DNA of 64,000 nucleotides from Zetaproteobacteria bacterium CG_4_9_14_3_um_filter_49_83 (GTDB lineage Bacteria; Pseudomonadota; Zetaproteobacteria; Mariprofundales; Mariprofundaceae): the NCBI GenBank assembly GCA_002791545.1, contig PFXG01000055.1, positions 1 to 64,000 on the forward strand, written 5' to 3'. Shown one piece after another: positions 52,795-62,310 of the stretch (positions are counted from its first letter, which is position 1; each line of letters begins with the position of its first letter). The position numbers and the translations under genes were made by a program. The notes beneath the pieces are model-generated. The model had not been told where the DNA came from. It did no database searches and worked only from the letters and a program-made list of their open reading frames with translations.

Positions 52795-54027
52795 TTAATC
52801 AGCCAGGTAGGATAACATGTGCTCACTCAGCTCACGTGCATCATCACCAGCCCCATCCAAAAGAGCCGATTTCCTGCGGCGTAAAAACTGCATTCCCATC
52901 AGATATAGTCCTGGTGAGTCAACGATCCCCCCATCATGACGAATCTGTCCTTTATGATTAAAAACAGGGACATGAAGCCATGAATAATCAGGCCGGAAAC
53001 CAGTCGCCCAAAGCACTGTGTTAATTTCGCCTGTTTGAAAATCAATGCTTAGTGGCGGTGAGCTGTCCACTTCGGTGGGGGGGAATCGATGTGAAGGTTC
53101 AACATCGTCTTCCAGATGATTTTCAGCAATCCATGCGTCGATGGCCTTTAACAACCTGTTCATTTTAAGATCAGCCAGGTCACATTTGTTATGCAGTGAT
53201 CCGGCAAACTGGCCGATGCCATTGTTAATCCCGACAAACGGGCCGATGTGTTTCACGCCCATTTTACGCAGTGAATTCAAATCTATGGTTTCGCGATCAG
53301 GCGTGCCTATCAATTGAAAGGAAGGTACCCCCCTGGCCCTGACAATATCATCAACCTTGTTGTAACGTTCATCATGAAGGCCGACAGCATCCAGCCACCA
53401 TTGAATATCACGGCCTCTGTAAACGCGCGGGGCGCGGGTGTGCTCCCCAATGGATAATGTGACAGGGCGACCAGAGAGATGAATTTCCTGAGCCAGTTGA
53501 ATGCCAGTTGCAGCAGCGCCGACCACTAACACGCCGCCCTTTTTCAATTGTTCGGGGTTGCGGTATGTTGCCGGAGTCAAAGTGCGAACAGTTGATGGCA
53601 GGTCATCTGCAAACTTTGGTATATTAGGCAAGTTGCATGCACCACTTGCCAGAACGACAGACCGGCATTGCCAGTCGCCTTTATCTGTAGAAACCAAATA
53701 GCCATGCTCACTCTTTTTAACAGAATTGACGTTGGTATGCGTTTGTACAGGTGCTGCAATCAAGCTTGCGTAACGTTCAATAAAGGCAATCGTTTCAGGC
53801 AAACTCCGGTATCCGTCAGGGTCGTCACCCTGATAGCCATATCCTGGCAGTCGGCTTTGCCAATTGGGTGTTAAGAGCGTTAATGAATCCCATCGTTCAG
53901 TTCGCCAAGTATGCGCAACCTTACCGCGTTCAAGAACAATATGTTCAATTGAACAATCGGTAAGGCATTTGCTCATAGCTAAACCAGCATGTCCGGCACC
54001 TATGACAATGGTGGTTGTTGTTTGCAT
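52795..54027 (-). CDS. Flavin-dependent oxidoreductase (CzcO-like monooxygenase family)
   Basis: A 410-residue FAD/NAD(P)H-binding protein. The N-terminal FAD site is TIVIGAGHAGLAMSKCL, the NADPH site VLVVGAAATGIQLAQEI, and the C-terminal ATGFRPDYSWLH motif is typical of the CzcO/flavin monooxygenase group. It probably transfers oxygen to, or reduces, a small organic or sulfur substrate that cannot be named. It lies 9 bases downstream of an OsmC gene on the same strand, which suggests a thiol or oxidative context. Confidence 0.85.
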   Translation of the reverse strand: MQTTTTIVIGAGHAGLAMSKCLTDCSIEHIVLERGKVAHTWRTERWDSLTLLTPNWQSRLPGYGYQGDDPDGYRSLPETIAFIERYASLIAAPVQTHTNVNSVKKSEHGYLVSTDKGDWQCRSVVLASGACNLPNIPKFADDLPSTVRTLTPATYRNPEQLKKGGVLVVGAAATGIQLAQEIHLSGRPVTLSIGEHTRAPRVYRGRDIQWWLDAVGLHDERYNKVDDIVRARGVPSFQLIGTPDRETIDLNSLRKMGVKHIGPFVGINNGIGQFAGSLHNKCDLADLKMNRLLKAIDAWIAENHLEDDVEPSHRFPPTEVDSSPPLSIDFQTGEINTVLWATGFRPDYSWLHVPVFNHKGQIRHDGGIVDSPGLYLMGMQFLRRRKSALLDGAGDDARELSEHMLSYLAD

Positions 54028-54036
54028 GTTTTAGGC

Positions 54037-54597
54037 TTACTCCACGATGACAGTCACGTTGGTCGGACTTGTTAGCATATCATAAACAGCAGAACGTTTC
54101 TGGGACTGTGCGACTAAAGCTCTAATGTCATCTTCGCTGGCATCAGCATCAATTTTGTAGGTGACTTTAATGCCGTTAAAGCCGTTACGAACTTTGCTGT
54201 CAATGCCTAAAATACCTTGCAGATTCATGTTGCCTTCTACCGTTGCAATCACTGAACGCAGTTGAATTTTGCGATACTGGGCAATGGTTGCAATGCCACC
54301 TGTTAAGCAGCTAACCAGCCCAACCAGTACAAATTCAACCGGTGTGGCACCATGGTCTTCAGAAGCGAATACTTCCGGGTGATCTGCATCAAAACAAAAT
54401 GTGGTTTTATGTTGATGTTCATCACCCAGGCCGGAAAAACCATGAACAGTCGAAAGACTGTGTGTTCCGCCTTTCCATTCGCATGTTGCCCGCCATTGAA
54501 ATTGAGCGGCATCAGGTGCATCAGTAAGAGCTGCCCGAGCACCAATGAGTGCATCTACGTTTACGCCATTATCAATTGTGTTTTCTAATTCAGTCAT
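54037..54597 (-). CDS. OsmC family protein
   Basis: A 186-residue OsmC-superfamily protein with the family core: HKTTFCFDADHPEVF, the helix GATPVEFVLVGLVSCLTGGIATIA with the active Cys, and IKVTYKIDADASEDDIRALV. OsmC proteins reduce organic hydroperoxides through two cysteines. Here the usual second Cys site reads QKRSAVYD, so the protein belongs to the subgroup lacking it, and its activity may differ. The ATG has AAGGTGG upstream. It forms a pair with the flavin oxidoreductase. Confidence 0.88.
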   Translation of the reverse strand: MTELENTIDNGVNVDALIGARAALTDAPDAAQFQWRATCEWKGGTHSLSTVHGFSGLGDEHQHKTTFCFDADHPEVFASEDHGATPVEFVLVGLVSCLTGGIATIAQYRKIQLRSVIATVEGNMNLQGILGIDSKVRNGFNGIKVTYKIDADASEDDIRALVAQSQKRSAVYDMLTSPTNVTVIVE

Positions 54598-54817
54598 GTT
54601 ATACCACCTTATTGTATTGTGTTTTTTTTAATTTATCTGTTTGTTTTGATTTAACGCGATGAGTTGCTAAAAAAATTGCCGAGTTAATCCGGTAGCACAA
54701 GAGGCATCAGGAATTTCGTGAGAAACTCCCGGCCATTGCTTCCATGGCCAGAGCGCAAGTCACTTGTAAACTCTGGTATCAATCCCCGGATTAGAGATTG
54801 ATGGTTTCCTATGCGAC

Positions 54818-56281
54818 TCATGAGTCAGTAAGACGATTGCGAATATGCAGTGGTATAGCATCGCGACCCTGTTTCTCATGGTTGTAAATGTGATCGAACT
54901 CGTGTGACGGATTAAGCATTTTCGCCACAATATTTCTTGCACTTTCCCAGCACTCCTCTTGCAGCCCTGTGCCACATGTATATCCACCAACCAGCCATGT
55001 ATAGTTTTTACCCTGTTGTTCCGGGATGAATTCGTCCTGGCACTTTTGTGCATTCATGTCGAGAATGGTGTGATAGAAGTTGAACATCGTGCAACCCCTT
55101 CCAACACTCTTGGGTCCAAGCAGGTAAGCCGAATCCGGAATCGGATTCGCGGGGTTTAATGTGCAAAAATACAGCGGATTATTTGCATTATTGTATGAAT
55201 CATTTTTCAAGTCATTTTGATGGCGGTTGACAACATAACTCATCCGGTAGGGTTGCCCCTGATTGGGCTCTTCATACATGTTAACGTTATAGGTTCTCCA
55301 GGCACTTACGTTGGCCGGTAATTCAGCCGGAGATGCATGCACGACGACTTCATCATCGGAATACCTGATGGCTTCGGTGATGCTATGGATATAATCGGGA
55401 ACCTGAGACGAATCCTGATATACGGAAGGTAGCTGCCAGGCCTGAACAGCCAGCACGACCTGATCAAACAGCTCCCAATTCATGCTATGATCAGAAGTGA
55501 CTCGTACACCATTATCAGCGTAATAAATTTGTGCCGTTGTGTTAACGTATATTGTTACGCCCAGTCCAAGCAAGTATTGTTTTAGTGCCTGAATCCAGCT
55601 TTGTGAACCATTAACCCAATACATTCGATCTGCGTGCTGGCCTGTGCCATATCCTTCTTGTAAATTAAAGTAGTGGATCACCATTCTTGCAGGCATATCG
55701 GCTGGTGCGATACCGCTTGCAAAATACATGGCATTAATATGAGGGTATAGATTGTAATTAATAAAATCCGGGTTAATAACCACACTATCATCGGCCAGGA
55801 ACTCACCCATGGTTGCGTTATAAAACTTCCCCCTGGGGGTTAAAAATTCGTCAATATTGTTGCTCACATAAGAGGCGAATTGTCTGGCTCCTTCAGCAAC
55901 GGAATCAGGGATTGTATTTCCATAATTTTTATCCATCGTATAACCAGCATCAGGAATTGTGCTGCCGTTTCCAGTGCCGGAATAGCTGATGGTATCTTCC
56001 AGCGGAGCATAGGGAACGCCCAGCTCATCCAACATCGCAACAATTTTAGTATAACTATTCTTGTTGAAGTCATTCACACCTAGATCGACCCATCGATTTA
56101 AAGGATCCGGATTTCCCGTAATCGCCTGGCCAACGCCTTTTACCGGAACCGTACGGCAGTTTCCGCCCACGTGATGAACTGATTCGTATACAGTGACATT
56201 GACCCCAGCCTTGTTTAAAAAGTAAGCCGTTCCAAGCCCGCTGACGCCACCACCAATTATCGCAACATTTTTAATTGTCAT
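54818..56281 (-). CDS. FAD-dependent amine-oxidase-like protein (NAD/FAD-binding)
   Basis: A 487-residue flavoprotein. The N-terminal dinucleotide loop NVAIIGGGVSGLGTAYFL is followed by the flavin motif VYESVHHVGGNCRTV, with a WVDLGVNDFN segment and a C-terminal KNYTWLVGGYTCGTGLQEECWESARNI FAD-closing block. This layout matches predicted NAD/FAD-binding proteins related to amine oxidases and desaturases. The exact substrate is unknown. The ATG follows GGGAGGGA. The 437-base gap to the divergent kinase gene holds a striking palindrome. Downstream, 54598-54817 has no gene that I can see. Confidence 0.8.
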   Translation of the reverse strand: MTIKNVAIIGGGVSGLGTAYFLNKAGVNVTVYESVHHVGGNCRTVPVKGVGQAITGNPDPLNRWVDLGVNDFNKNSYTKIVAMLDELGVPYAPLEDTISYSGTGNGSTIPDAGYTMDKNYGNTIPDSVAEGARQFASYVSNNIDEFLTPRGKFYNATMGEFLADDSVVINPDFINYNLYPHINAMYFASGIAPADMPARMVIHYFNLQEGYGTGQHADRMYWVNGSQSWIQALKQYLLGLGVTIYVNTTAQIYYADNGVRVTSDHSMNWELFDQVVLAVQAWQLPSVYQDSSQVPDYIHSITEAIRYSDDEVVVHASPAELPANVSAWRTYNVNMYEEPNQGQPYRMSYVVNRHQNDLKNDSYNNANNPLYFCTLNPANPIPDSAYLLGPKSVGRGCTMFNFYHTILDMNAQKCQDEFIPEQQGKNYTWLVGGYTCGTGLQEECWESARNIVAKMLNPSHEFDHIYNHEKQGRDAIPLHIRNRLTDS

Positions 56282-56590
56282 TTTTGTCCCTCCCTATTTT
56301 TTTTATTCGGGTGTACAGATATGTTCAAGCTTATAAAGCATACCGATAAGCTCAGACGCGATTGATTTACCTCTCGGCCCTTGATGACGGTCAACCTCAC
56401 CCCGGCAGGCAGGCTGGTTTTCTCGAAATGCTGCGTCATCCCCAATATGGGTGAGAGAATGATTTTCTCTGGAAAAAATAATTGTACATGGTTTAAATGT
56501 TCTATGACTTAACCCGGATTATTCTTATTGATAACGCATGCTTCGATAACAATCTTTATCAAAGCCATACTTTATGAAGGGCATCATCTG

Positions 56591-56618
56591 CGTATATACC
56601 ACTTTAGTGGTATATACG
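56591..56618. promoter_or_regulatory. 28-bp perfect palindrome, candidate operator
   Basis: CGTATATACCACT-TT-AGTGGTATATACG: 13-base arms that match perfectly around a 2-base centre. It lies in the divergent region between the flavoprotein gene and the MASE1 kinase gene, about 105 bases before the kinase start. A related inverted repeat follows 30.5 bases further, centre to centre. The length and perfection suggest a protein-binding site; no regulator is identified. Confidence 0.6.
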
Positions 56619-56627
56619 TGCCAGGAC

Positions 56628-56642
56628 CTACCACTTTGGTAG
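56628..56642. promoter_or_regulatory. Second, shorter inverted repeat related to the 28-bp palindrome
   Basis: CTACCA-CTT-TGGTAG shares the TACCACTTT core of the preceding palindrome. The centres are 30.5 bases apart, about three helical turns, so both sites would face the same side of the DNA, as for cooperative dimers. Confidence 0.45.
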
Positions 56643-56721
56643 TAATTGATAAATAAGATCGCTTCGCAAGCATGACAAAGCGGCTACTATCAGCAGCTGT
56701 GTTTGATAGGGGGAGATCTTG

Positions 56722-59154
56722 ATGGATAAATCAATATCTAATTCAACTCATCTCAAAAGCTGGAAATTTGCGGGCCAGTTGCTGTTGCTGACGGCCATTT
56801 ATTTTGTGTGTGGACGACTCGGTTTGTCTATTCCCAGTCAGGATACTCATATCACTCTGTTCTGGCTGCCATCCGGCATTGCGGTGGTCGCTATGCTTGT
56901 TTATGGGGTGCGATTATGGCCCGGCGTGACACTGGGTGCTTTGTTCATTGTTCTATCATTGGGTAACGCCTTTACATTTGCTGCCGCTATCGCGGCTGGC
57001 AATACAATGGCGCCATTGGCTACGGTTTGGATATTGAAAAAATGGTGCTTCGATAAAAATTTCAGCCGTCAAATCGATCTGTTTATATTCATCGCCGCCG
57101 CATCTATCGGCATGCTTGTATCTTCCCTGTGCGGCACTGTCACACTTTACTTATCCGGAATATTGACAACAGACGCTATGTTTATGGCCTGGCTGTTTTG
57201 GTGGATGGGAGATCTTCTGGGCGTCATTCTGGCTGGTCCGATCCTGCTGAGTCTCACCCATCAAAGCAGGCGTGTGCTGTTTCAAAAACCGCTTGAGACA
57301 CTGCTTTGCGTATTTTTGTTGGGTGCCGCAGGATGGCTGGTCTTTTGCACTGATTCATCCGATTATTCGATAGCTCTTGCCTTTCTTCCGCTGCCATTGG
57401 TGTTGTGGGTAGCTATGCGCCTTGGCTTCAGCGCGATTGCGTTTGCAACGATCGAGTTATCGCTGTTTGCCGCCATTGGCACAGGTATGGGGGAAGGAGC
57501 TTTAGGTCGGTTGCCGGTTGAAACTTCTTTTGTGACAGCCTGGTTATACATCGTATGCATTGTGTTAACCGGCCTGATGACTACCACCATGCTGGGCGAG
57601 CGAATGGCGGTGGAGGAGAAGCTGCGAAAAAGTGAAGCGTCGCTCAGAAGCTCGAATATTATCGCCAACCTTGGCTCTTTTGAACTCGATCTCACCACGG
57701 AGCAGTGGCAAGCCACATCGTTGCTCGAATCGATATTCGGCCTTGATCGATTCTCAGATCACTCGCTGGCACAGTGGGCTGCTTTGATTCATCCTGAAGA
57801 TCGTCAGGCTATCATTGACTACCTCTATCATGAGGTCATCGGAGGGCGCACCCCTTTTGACCGGGAGTACAGAATTATCCGTTACAACGATCAGGTAGAG
57901 CGCTGGGTGCATGGGTTGGGTATGTTGGAATGCAATGCTCAGGGAAAGCCGGTAAAAATTCATGGTACCATTCAGGATATCACCGAACGAAAAAAGGCTG
58001 ATCAACTGTTAACCGATACGATAGCACAGCTGGGTGAGAAGGAGCTGGCTAAGACCCGTTTTCTGGCCGCAGCCGGGCATGATTTGAGGCAACCGCTGGC
58101 GGCAGCAGGCCTGTTTATTGATACGTTGAAATTTACTCAACCATCTGCCGATCAAATGAAGGTCATTAAAAACCTTGATCAGGTGATGTTGACCTTTCAC
58201 GAGCAACTTGATGCGTTGTTAAATATCTCGAAACTGGATGCTGGCACGGTCAGGGTCGAAAATGCATTGATTGATGTGGTCGATATTTTCAAAAGGATAG
58301 AACACAGTTTCACCTCAGTCGCCCTGAAAAAAAGCTTGGGATTGAAGCTCTATTTCCCCATGCAGCATGCATTGATTATCCACACCGATATGAGCCTGAT
58401 CTGCTCGGTGCTGATGAATCTTGTCTCTAATGCGATTAAATATACTGCACAGGGCAGTGTGTTGCTCAGTGCCCGACGGCGAGGCGATCAGATCCTGTTT
58501 CAGGTCTGGGATACCGGCATCGGCATCAGGCCCGATCACCTGGAAAAAATTTACACCGAGTTTTATCAAATCGACAACCCACAGCGCGACAGAAGCCGAG
58601 GTCTGGGGCTTGGTCTCCCCATTGCCAAGCGGGCACTGGAGTTGTTGGGAGGAAAGCTGGAGTGCCGTTCACGGCTTGGTCATGGTTCCGTTTTTGGCTT
58701 TTGTCTCCCTTTGAACCATATTCAATATACCTTAACAAAACAGAGCGCTTTGGATGATACGGGGGCGCATATCAATCAGCTGGAATTTGTGCGCGGCAAA
58801 CGATTCGTGGTGCTTGAAGATGATGTGATGGTGATGAAAGCGATATGCGGCGCACTGGAAGCGATGGGGGCGGAGGTAGCCTGTTATCTTCAGGCGGAAC
58901 ATGCACTGTGTGAGGCGCAAATCGGACAGGCGGATTATTATATTGTCGATTATATGCTGGGCGGAGAACTCAATGGTATTGAGTTCCTCGATCAATTATA
59001 CCAACGACTCGCCAGGCCCGTTCAGGCAGTGATCACGACGGGCAATACATCACCGGAATTTGTACGCAGTATACCATCATGCCGCTGGTCCGTGCTGCAC
59101 AAGCCCGTCTCCATCTCCGGGTTAATCGCCCGGCTCGCCGTACCAAACCAATAA
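56722..59154 (+). CDS. MASE1-PAS hybrid histidine kinase with receiver
   Basis: An 810-residue membrane sensor. The first 290 residues are a MASE1-type membrane domain with about eight segments (QLLLLTAIYFVCGRLGLSIP, FWWMGDLLGVILAGPILL). A PAS/PAC domain (ANLGSFELDLTTEQWQATS; IIRYNDQVERWVHGLG; GTIQDITERKKA) leads to the kinase: H-box AAAGHDLRQPLAAAG, N-box LMNLVSNAIKYTA, G1 DTGIGIRPDH, G2 RGLGLGLPIAKRAL. The C-terminal receiver keeps its acceptor (YYIVDYMLGGELNG). The ATG follows GGGGGAG. Two LuxR-type regulators follow on the same strand, and this kinase is the likely donor. Confidence 0.9.
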   Translation: MDKSISNSTHLKSWKFAGQLLLLTAIYFVCGRLGLSIPSQDTHITLFWLPSGIAVVAMLVYGVRLWPGVTLGALFIVLSLGNAFTFAAAIAAGNTMAPLATVWILKKWCFDKNFSRQIDLFIFIAAASIGMLVSSLCGTVTLYLSGILTTDAMFMAWLFWWMGDLLGVILAGPILLSLTHQSRRVLFQKPLETLLCVFLLGAAGWLVFCTDSSDYSIALAFLPLPLVLWVAMRLGFSAIAFATIELSLFAAIGTGMGEGALGRLPVETSFVTAWLYIVCIVLTGLMTTTMLGERMAVEEKLRKSEASLRSSNIIANLGSFELDLTTEQWQATSLLESIFGLDRFSDHSLAQWAALIHPEDRQAIIDYLYHEVIGGRTPFDREYRIIRYNDQVERWVHGLGMLECNAQGKPVKIHGTIQDITERKKADQLLTDTIAQLGEKELAKTRFLAAAGHDLRQPLAAAGLFIDTLKFTQPSADQMKVIKNLDQVMLTFHEQLDALLNISKLDAGTVRVENALIDVVDIFKRIEHSFTSVALKKSLGLKLYFPMQHALIIHTDMSLICSVLMNLVSNAIKYTAQGSVLLSARRRGDQILFQVWDTGIGIRPDHLEKIYTEFYQIDNPQRDRSRGLGLGLPIAKRALELLGGKLECRSRLGHGSVFGFCLPLNHIQYTLTKQSALDDTGAHINQLEFVRGKRFVVLEDDVMVMKAICGALEAMGAEVACYLQAEHALCEAQIGQADYYIVDYMLGGELNGIEFLDQLYQRLARPVQAVITTGNTSPEFVRSIPSCRWSVLHKPVSISGLIARLAVPNQ

Positions 59155-59168
59155 TTCAGCTTATCGAT

Positions 59169-59197
59169 GCAACCATCCGTGGGGTTGGCTTTTTTTA
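59169..59197 (+). terminator. Possible terminator after the MASE1 kinase gene
   Basis: CAACC and GGTTG make a short stem around ATCCGTGG, followed by GCTTTTTTTA. A weak stem but a good T-run. Confidence 0.45.
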
Positions 59198-59316
59198 TGG
59201 TGTGAGATTGATTGTTTTGATGCAGTGGTTGTCACTGCTTGCATGTTGAATATTTCACACTTAATCTGTTCAGCCCTATGTTGTCGCCAACAGGTAAGTT
59301 ATTTCGAGAGCGTTTT

Positions 59317-59937
59317 ATGAACTTTTTTATTGTTGATGATCATCCGCTTGTTCGATCAAGTATCGTGGCACTGTTGTCGGAATACTTTAAGCGCGCCAGT
59401 TTTCTTCAGTGCGGATCGGCAGAAGAGGCTTTGCGTTACTTGCGGCAACGCAAGCCCGATATCGTTCTGTTGGATCTCTCCCTGCCGGGGATGGGAGGTT
59501 TTGACGCCATTAAAGCGATACGTGATCATCAGGCAGATACAGCAATTCTGATCCTTAGTGCATCCGACAATCTGCATGAGATGCAACGCTGTCTGGATGC
59601 AGGTGCCAATGGTTTTGTGAATAAGACCGAAGATGGCGCCACCATGGTGGCGGCTATTCAGATGATTTTGCGGGGAGGGTGTTATATCCCGTCAGCCCTG
59701 CAAACACTGGGCCCTGTTATTTCTCAAGAGCTCAGGCAGGTGAATAGCATCACGGCCAGGCAGAAGGAGGTGCTGCAATTGATGTATGAAGGCAAACGTA
59801 ATAAAGAAATTGCCAATATCCTCCAGGTCAGTGAGGCTACGATTAAGGTGCATTGCCGCGACCTGTTTCAGCAACTGGGCGTAAACAGTCGACATTCAGC
59901 GGTGCAAGAGGCACTGCGACTTGGCCTGGTACATTAA
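59317..59937 (+). CDS. LuxR-family response regulator (first of a tandem pair)
   Basis: A 206-residue NarL/LuxR-type regulator. The receiver reads MNFFIVDDHPLVRSS with the acceptor Asp53 in IVLLDLSLPGMGG and FVNKTED with the conserved Lys. The C-terminal HTH is SITARQKEVLQLMYEGKRN, then KEIANILQVSEATIKVHCRD. It would bind DNA as a phosphorylated dimer. The ATG at 59317 fits the normal start; nothing supports the longer frame. It aligns end to end without gaps with the next gene, clearly a tandem duplicate. Confidence 0.93.
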   Translation: MNFFIVDDHPLVRSSIVALLSEYFKRASFLQCGSAEEALRYLRQRKPDIVLLDLSLPGMGGFDAIKAIRDHQADTAILILSASDNLHEMQRCLDAGANGFVNKTEDGATMVAAIQMILRGGCYIPSALQTLGPVISQELRQVNSITARQKEVLQLMYEGKRNKEIANILQVSEATIKVHCRDLFQQLGVNSRHSAVQEALRLGLVH

Positions 59938-59971
59938 GCAGGCAGGGTGTGATTTGAGAGGGGAGACACGT

Positions 59972-60592
59972 GTGAACTTTCTTGTTATTGATGACCATCC
60001 ACTGATTCGTTCCAGTATCAACACGCTGTTAACCGATCACTTTCTGCGTGCCGCCTGCTTCGAAAGCGCCAGCGCTGAAGATGGCATGCGTTATTTAAGC
60101 ACTCATCAGATAGGTGTTGTACTGCTTGATCTCACGCTACCCGGCATGGGTGGTTTTGAGGCACTGCGCTGCATTCGTCAATATCACCCGGATACGTTTG
60201 TTTTAATTCTCAGTGCTTCAAATGACCTGTATGAGATGCAACGCTGCATCGATGCCGGAGCGGCTGGCTTTGTAAACAAGGGCGAAACGGGCCCCGTCAT
60301 CATATCAGCCATCAACACCATTCTGAAAGGTGAAAAGTACATTCCGCTTATTTTACAAGGTCAGGGTACGGAAATAGCCAAAAAACTTAAACTGGCAGAG
60401 AAAATCACGCAGCGGCAGCGGGATGTGTTGCGGTTATTGCAACATGGGAAAAGTAACAGTGACATTGCCAGCTCATTGGGTCTCACTGAAAGCACTGTTA
60501 AGGTGTATTGTCGTGATCTGTATAAGCTGATGGGCGTCAACAACCGCCATCAGGCAATGCAAGAGGCGTTGCGTATAGGTTTGCTGGATTAA
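59972..60592 (+). CDS. LuxR-family response regulator (second of a tandem pair)
   Basis: A 206-residue paralogue of the preceding regulator with the same layout: NFLVIDDHPLIRSS, VVLLDLTLPGMGGFEA with Asp53, FVNKGETG, and the HTH KITQRQRDVLRLLQHGKSN with STVKVYCRDLYK. By eye about half of all positions are identical. The GTG at 59972 with GGGGAG upstream is the start. The stop shares the bases TTAA at 60589-60592 with the stop of the convergent kinase gene. Confidence 0.93.
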   Translation: MNFLVIDDHPLIRSSINTLLTDHFLRAACFESASAEDGMRYLSTHQIGVVLLDLTLPGMGGFEALRCIRQYHPDTFVLILSASNDLYEMQRCIDAGAAGFVNKGETGPVIISAINTILKGEKYIPLILQGQGTEIAKKLKLAEKITQRQRDVLRLLQHGKSNSDIASSLGLTESTVKVYCRDLYKLMGVNNRHQAMQEALRIGLLD

Positions 60593-62310
60593 CCGGGTTG
60601 AAAAACATCTTGTATTGCATGCAGCAATGTATTTATTGATGCCGGTTTGTGTAACATCGGCCATGGCGTTGTTTGCAAGGCTTGCAGGCGCTCGGGTGAT
60701 GTGTCACCGGTGAGCAGAATGGCCGGAATATGACGCTTACTCATCACACATAATGATTCGACCACTGCCACGCCGTTGTCATTCTCCGGCAATCGGTAAT
60801 CCGTGATGATGATATCCGGTATGGCGGATTCTACTATGGCGCAGGCCTCACGACGGTTTGCCGCCGCCTGCACCCTGATGCCATAACCTTGCAATGAAGC
60901 TTGCAACCCCTGACGAATGGATTGTTCATCATCAATTACCAGCACAAACAGCCCCTGTAACATTGTCAGATCAAGATCAGTTACAACTTCATCGATGAGG
61001 CCGATGGCACGGGTCAGTGCAGGAACCTCAATGGCAAAGACAGAGCCCCTGTTCGGGCGGGAGTAGAGCGTCAGCGGGTAATCGAGTAAGCGGCACAGAC
61101 GCTGAACAATGGATAGTCCCAGCCCCAGGCCTTTGGTGCGATCCCGTTCCGGGTTACCCAGTTGACGAAACTCCTCAAAAATCTCCTGTTGATACACCAC
61201 GGGCACGCCAATACCGCTATCACGCACCTCAATACGCCAGTATTGACCACGTTTGCGGGCAGCCAGCATGATGGCACCACGTCGGGTATAGCGAAGCGCA
61301 TTGTTGAGCAGGTTGCGTAAAATGCTCTCAAGCAGCCCCGGATCACTGTGGATTGCAGTCTCTTTGGGTGGCCAATGCATATGGAATTGAAGCCCCTTAC
61401 CCTCAGCCAATAGCGAGAAATCACCGGACAGGCTGGAAAAGAGCCCGTGCAATGAAACCGCATGCAGTTCCGGCGTAACCGTTCCGGCATCCAGTCGCGA
61501 AATATCCAGCAGACCATCCAGCATCAATTGCATGGCATGTTGCGATGCAAGAATCTGCTCGCCCAACTCACTCAATTCAGCTTCCTGAGTACGGGCATGA
61601 ATGGCTTCGGCAAATAGCCGCTGTGCTTGCAGCGGTTGCCGCAAATCATGGCTGGCTGCCGCCAGAAAGCTGGTTTTGGCCCTGTTGGCCTTTTCCGCGC
61701 GCTCCTTCTCCTCTCGCAATGACTGAGCCAGTCGTTCATTTTGAAAACGGGCAACATAGACCTCATACATCATATGATGAATTTTGTGGGCCATCCAGGT
61801 CAGGAAAAACAAAAAGAGCATCGTCGCCGCAGCGACAATATACATCCCCTGCACATAGACAATGCTACCGTACAACATCAGAGACGGGACAAAAAAGAGA
61901 TGAAAAAGCGGCGGGATAATGGATAGGAAATAGGCTGACGCACTCAACACCCCCAGGATCAGCACACTGAATGTCACCATATGATGTGTGCTGCTAACAT
62001 CCATAAACAGCAGGGGACCAACACCCCATAGCAAACCAAAAACAAGCGTGCGCGGAATGAGCACCCGCACCCACGCTGGTGCGGTGAATCGATGTTTATT
62101 CTTTTTAAACAGCCAAACAAGCCGCAACACATCCGCCACAATAGCCAAATTCAAGCCACACCAGATCAACAGCGCCGAACGCAGTTCTGCGACATCCCGG
62201 GTCATATAGGCAATGACAAATACAAACAGCAAATAGCCGGATAGCAGCACAGGCTGTTGCCCCGTGTAGATGTCCAGCAGTGCGTAACGAACCCGGTTTT
62301 CAATATCCAC
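60589..62310 (-). CDS. Membrane hybrid histidine kinase with receiver (NahK/ErcS'-like core)
   Basis: A sensor kinase of about 573 residues. Around six membrane segments (VLLSGYLLFVFVIAYM, LVFGLLWGVGPLLFM, HMVTFSVLILGVLSASAYFLS region) lead to a coiled coil and the kinase core: H-box AAASHDLRQPLQAQ, N-box ILRNLLNNALRYT, G1 DSGIGVPVVY, G2 KGLGLGLSIVQRLC. The C-terminal receiver has VLVIDDEQ and IIITDYRLPEN with acceptor Asp, ending MLHKPASINTLL like the MASE1 kinase. It converges on the second regulator. The start is uncertain: GTG at 62310 (chosen, just before the membrane region), ATG 62394 or TTG 62427. Confidence 0.85.
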   Translation of the reverse strand: MDIENRVRYALLDIYTGQQPVLLSGYLLFVFVIAYMTRDVAELRSALLIWCGLNLAIVADVLRLVWLFKKNKHRFTAPAWVRVLIPRTLVFGLLWGVGPLLFMDVSSTHHMVTFSVLILGVLSASAYFLSIIPPLFHLFFVPSLMLYGSIVYVQGMYIVAAATMLFLFFLTWMAHKIHHMMYEVYVARFQNERLAQSLREEKERAEKANRAKTSFLAAASHDLRQPLQAQRLFAEAIHARTQEAELSELGEQILASQHAMQLMLDGLLDISRLDAGTVTPELHAVSLHGLFSSLSGDFSLLAEGKGLQFHMHWPPKETAIHSDPGLLESILRNLLNNALRYTRRGAIMLAARKRGQYWRIEVRDSGIGVPVVYQQEIFEEFRQLGNPERDRTKGLGLGLSIVQRLCRLLDYPLTLYSRPNRGSVFAIEVPALTRAIGLIDEVVTDLDLTMLQGLFVLVIDDEQSIRQGLQASLQGYGIRVQAAANRREACAIVESAIPDIIITDYRLPENDNGVAVVESLCVMSKRHIPAILLTGDTSPERLQALQTTPWPMLHKPASINTLLHAIQDVFQPG

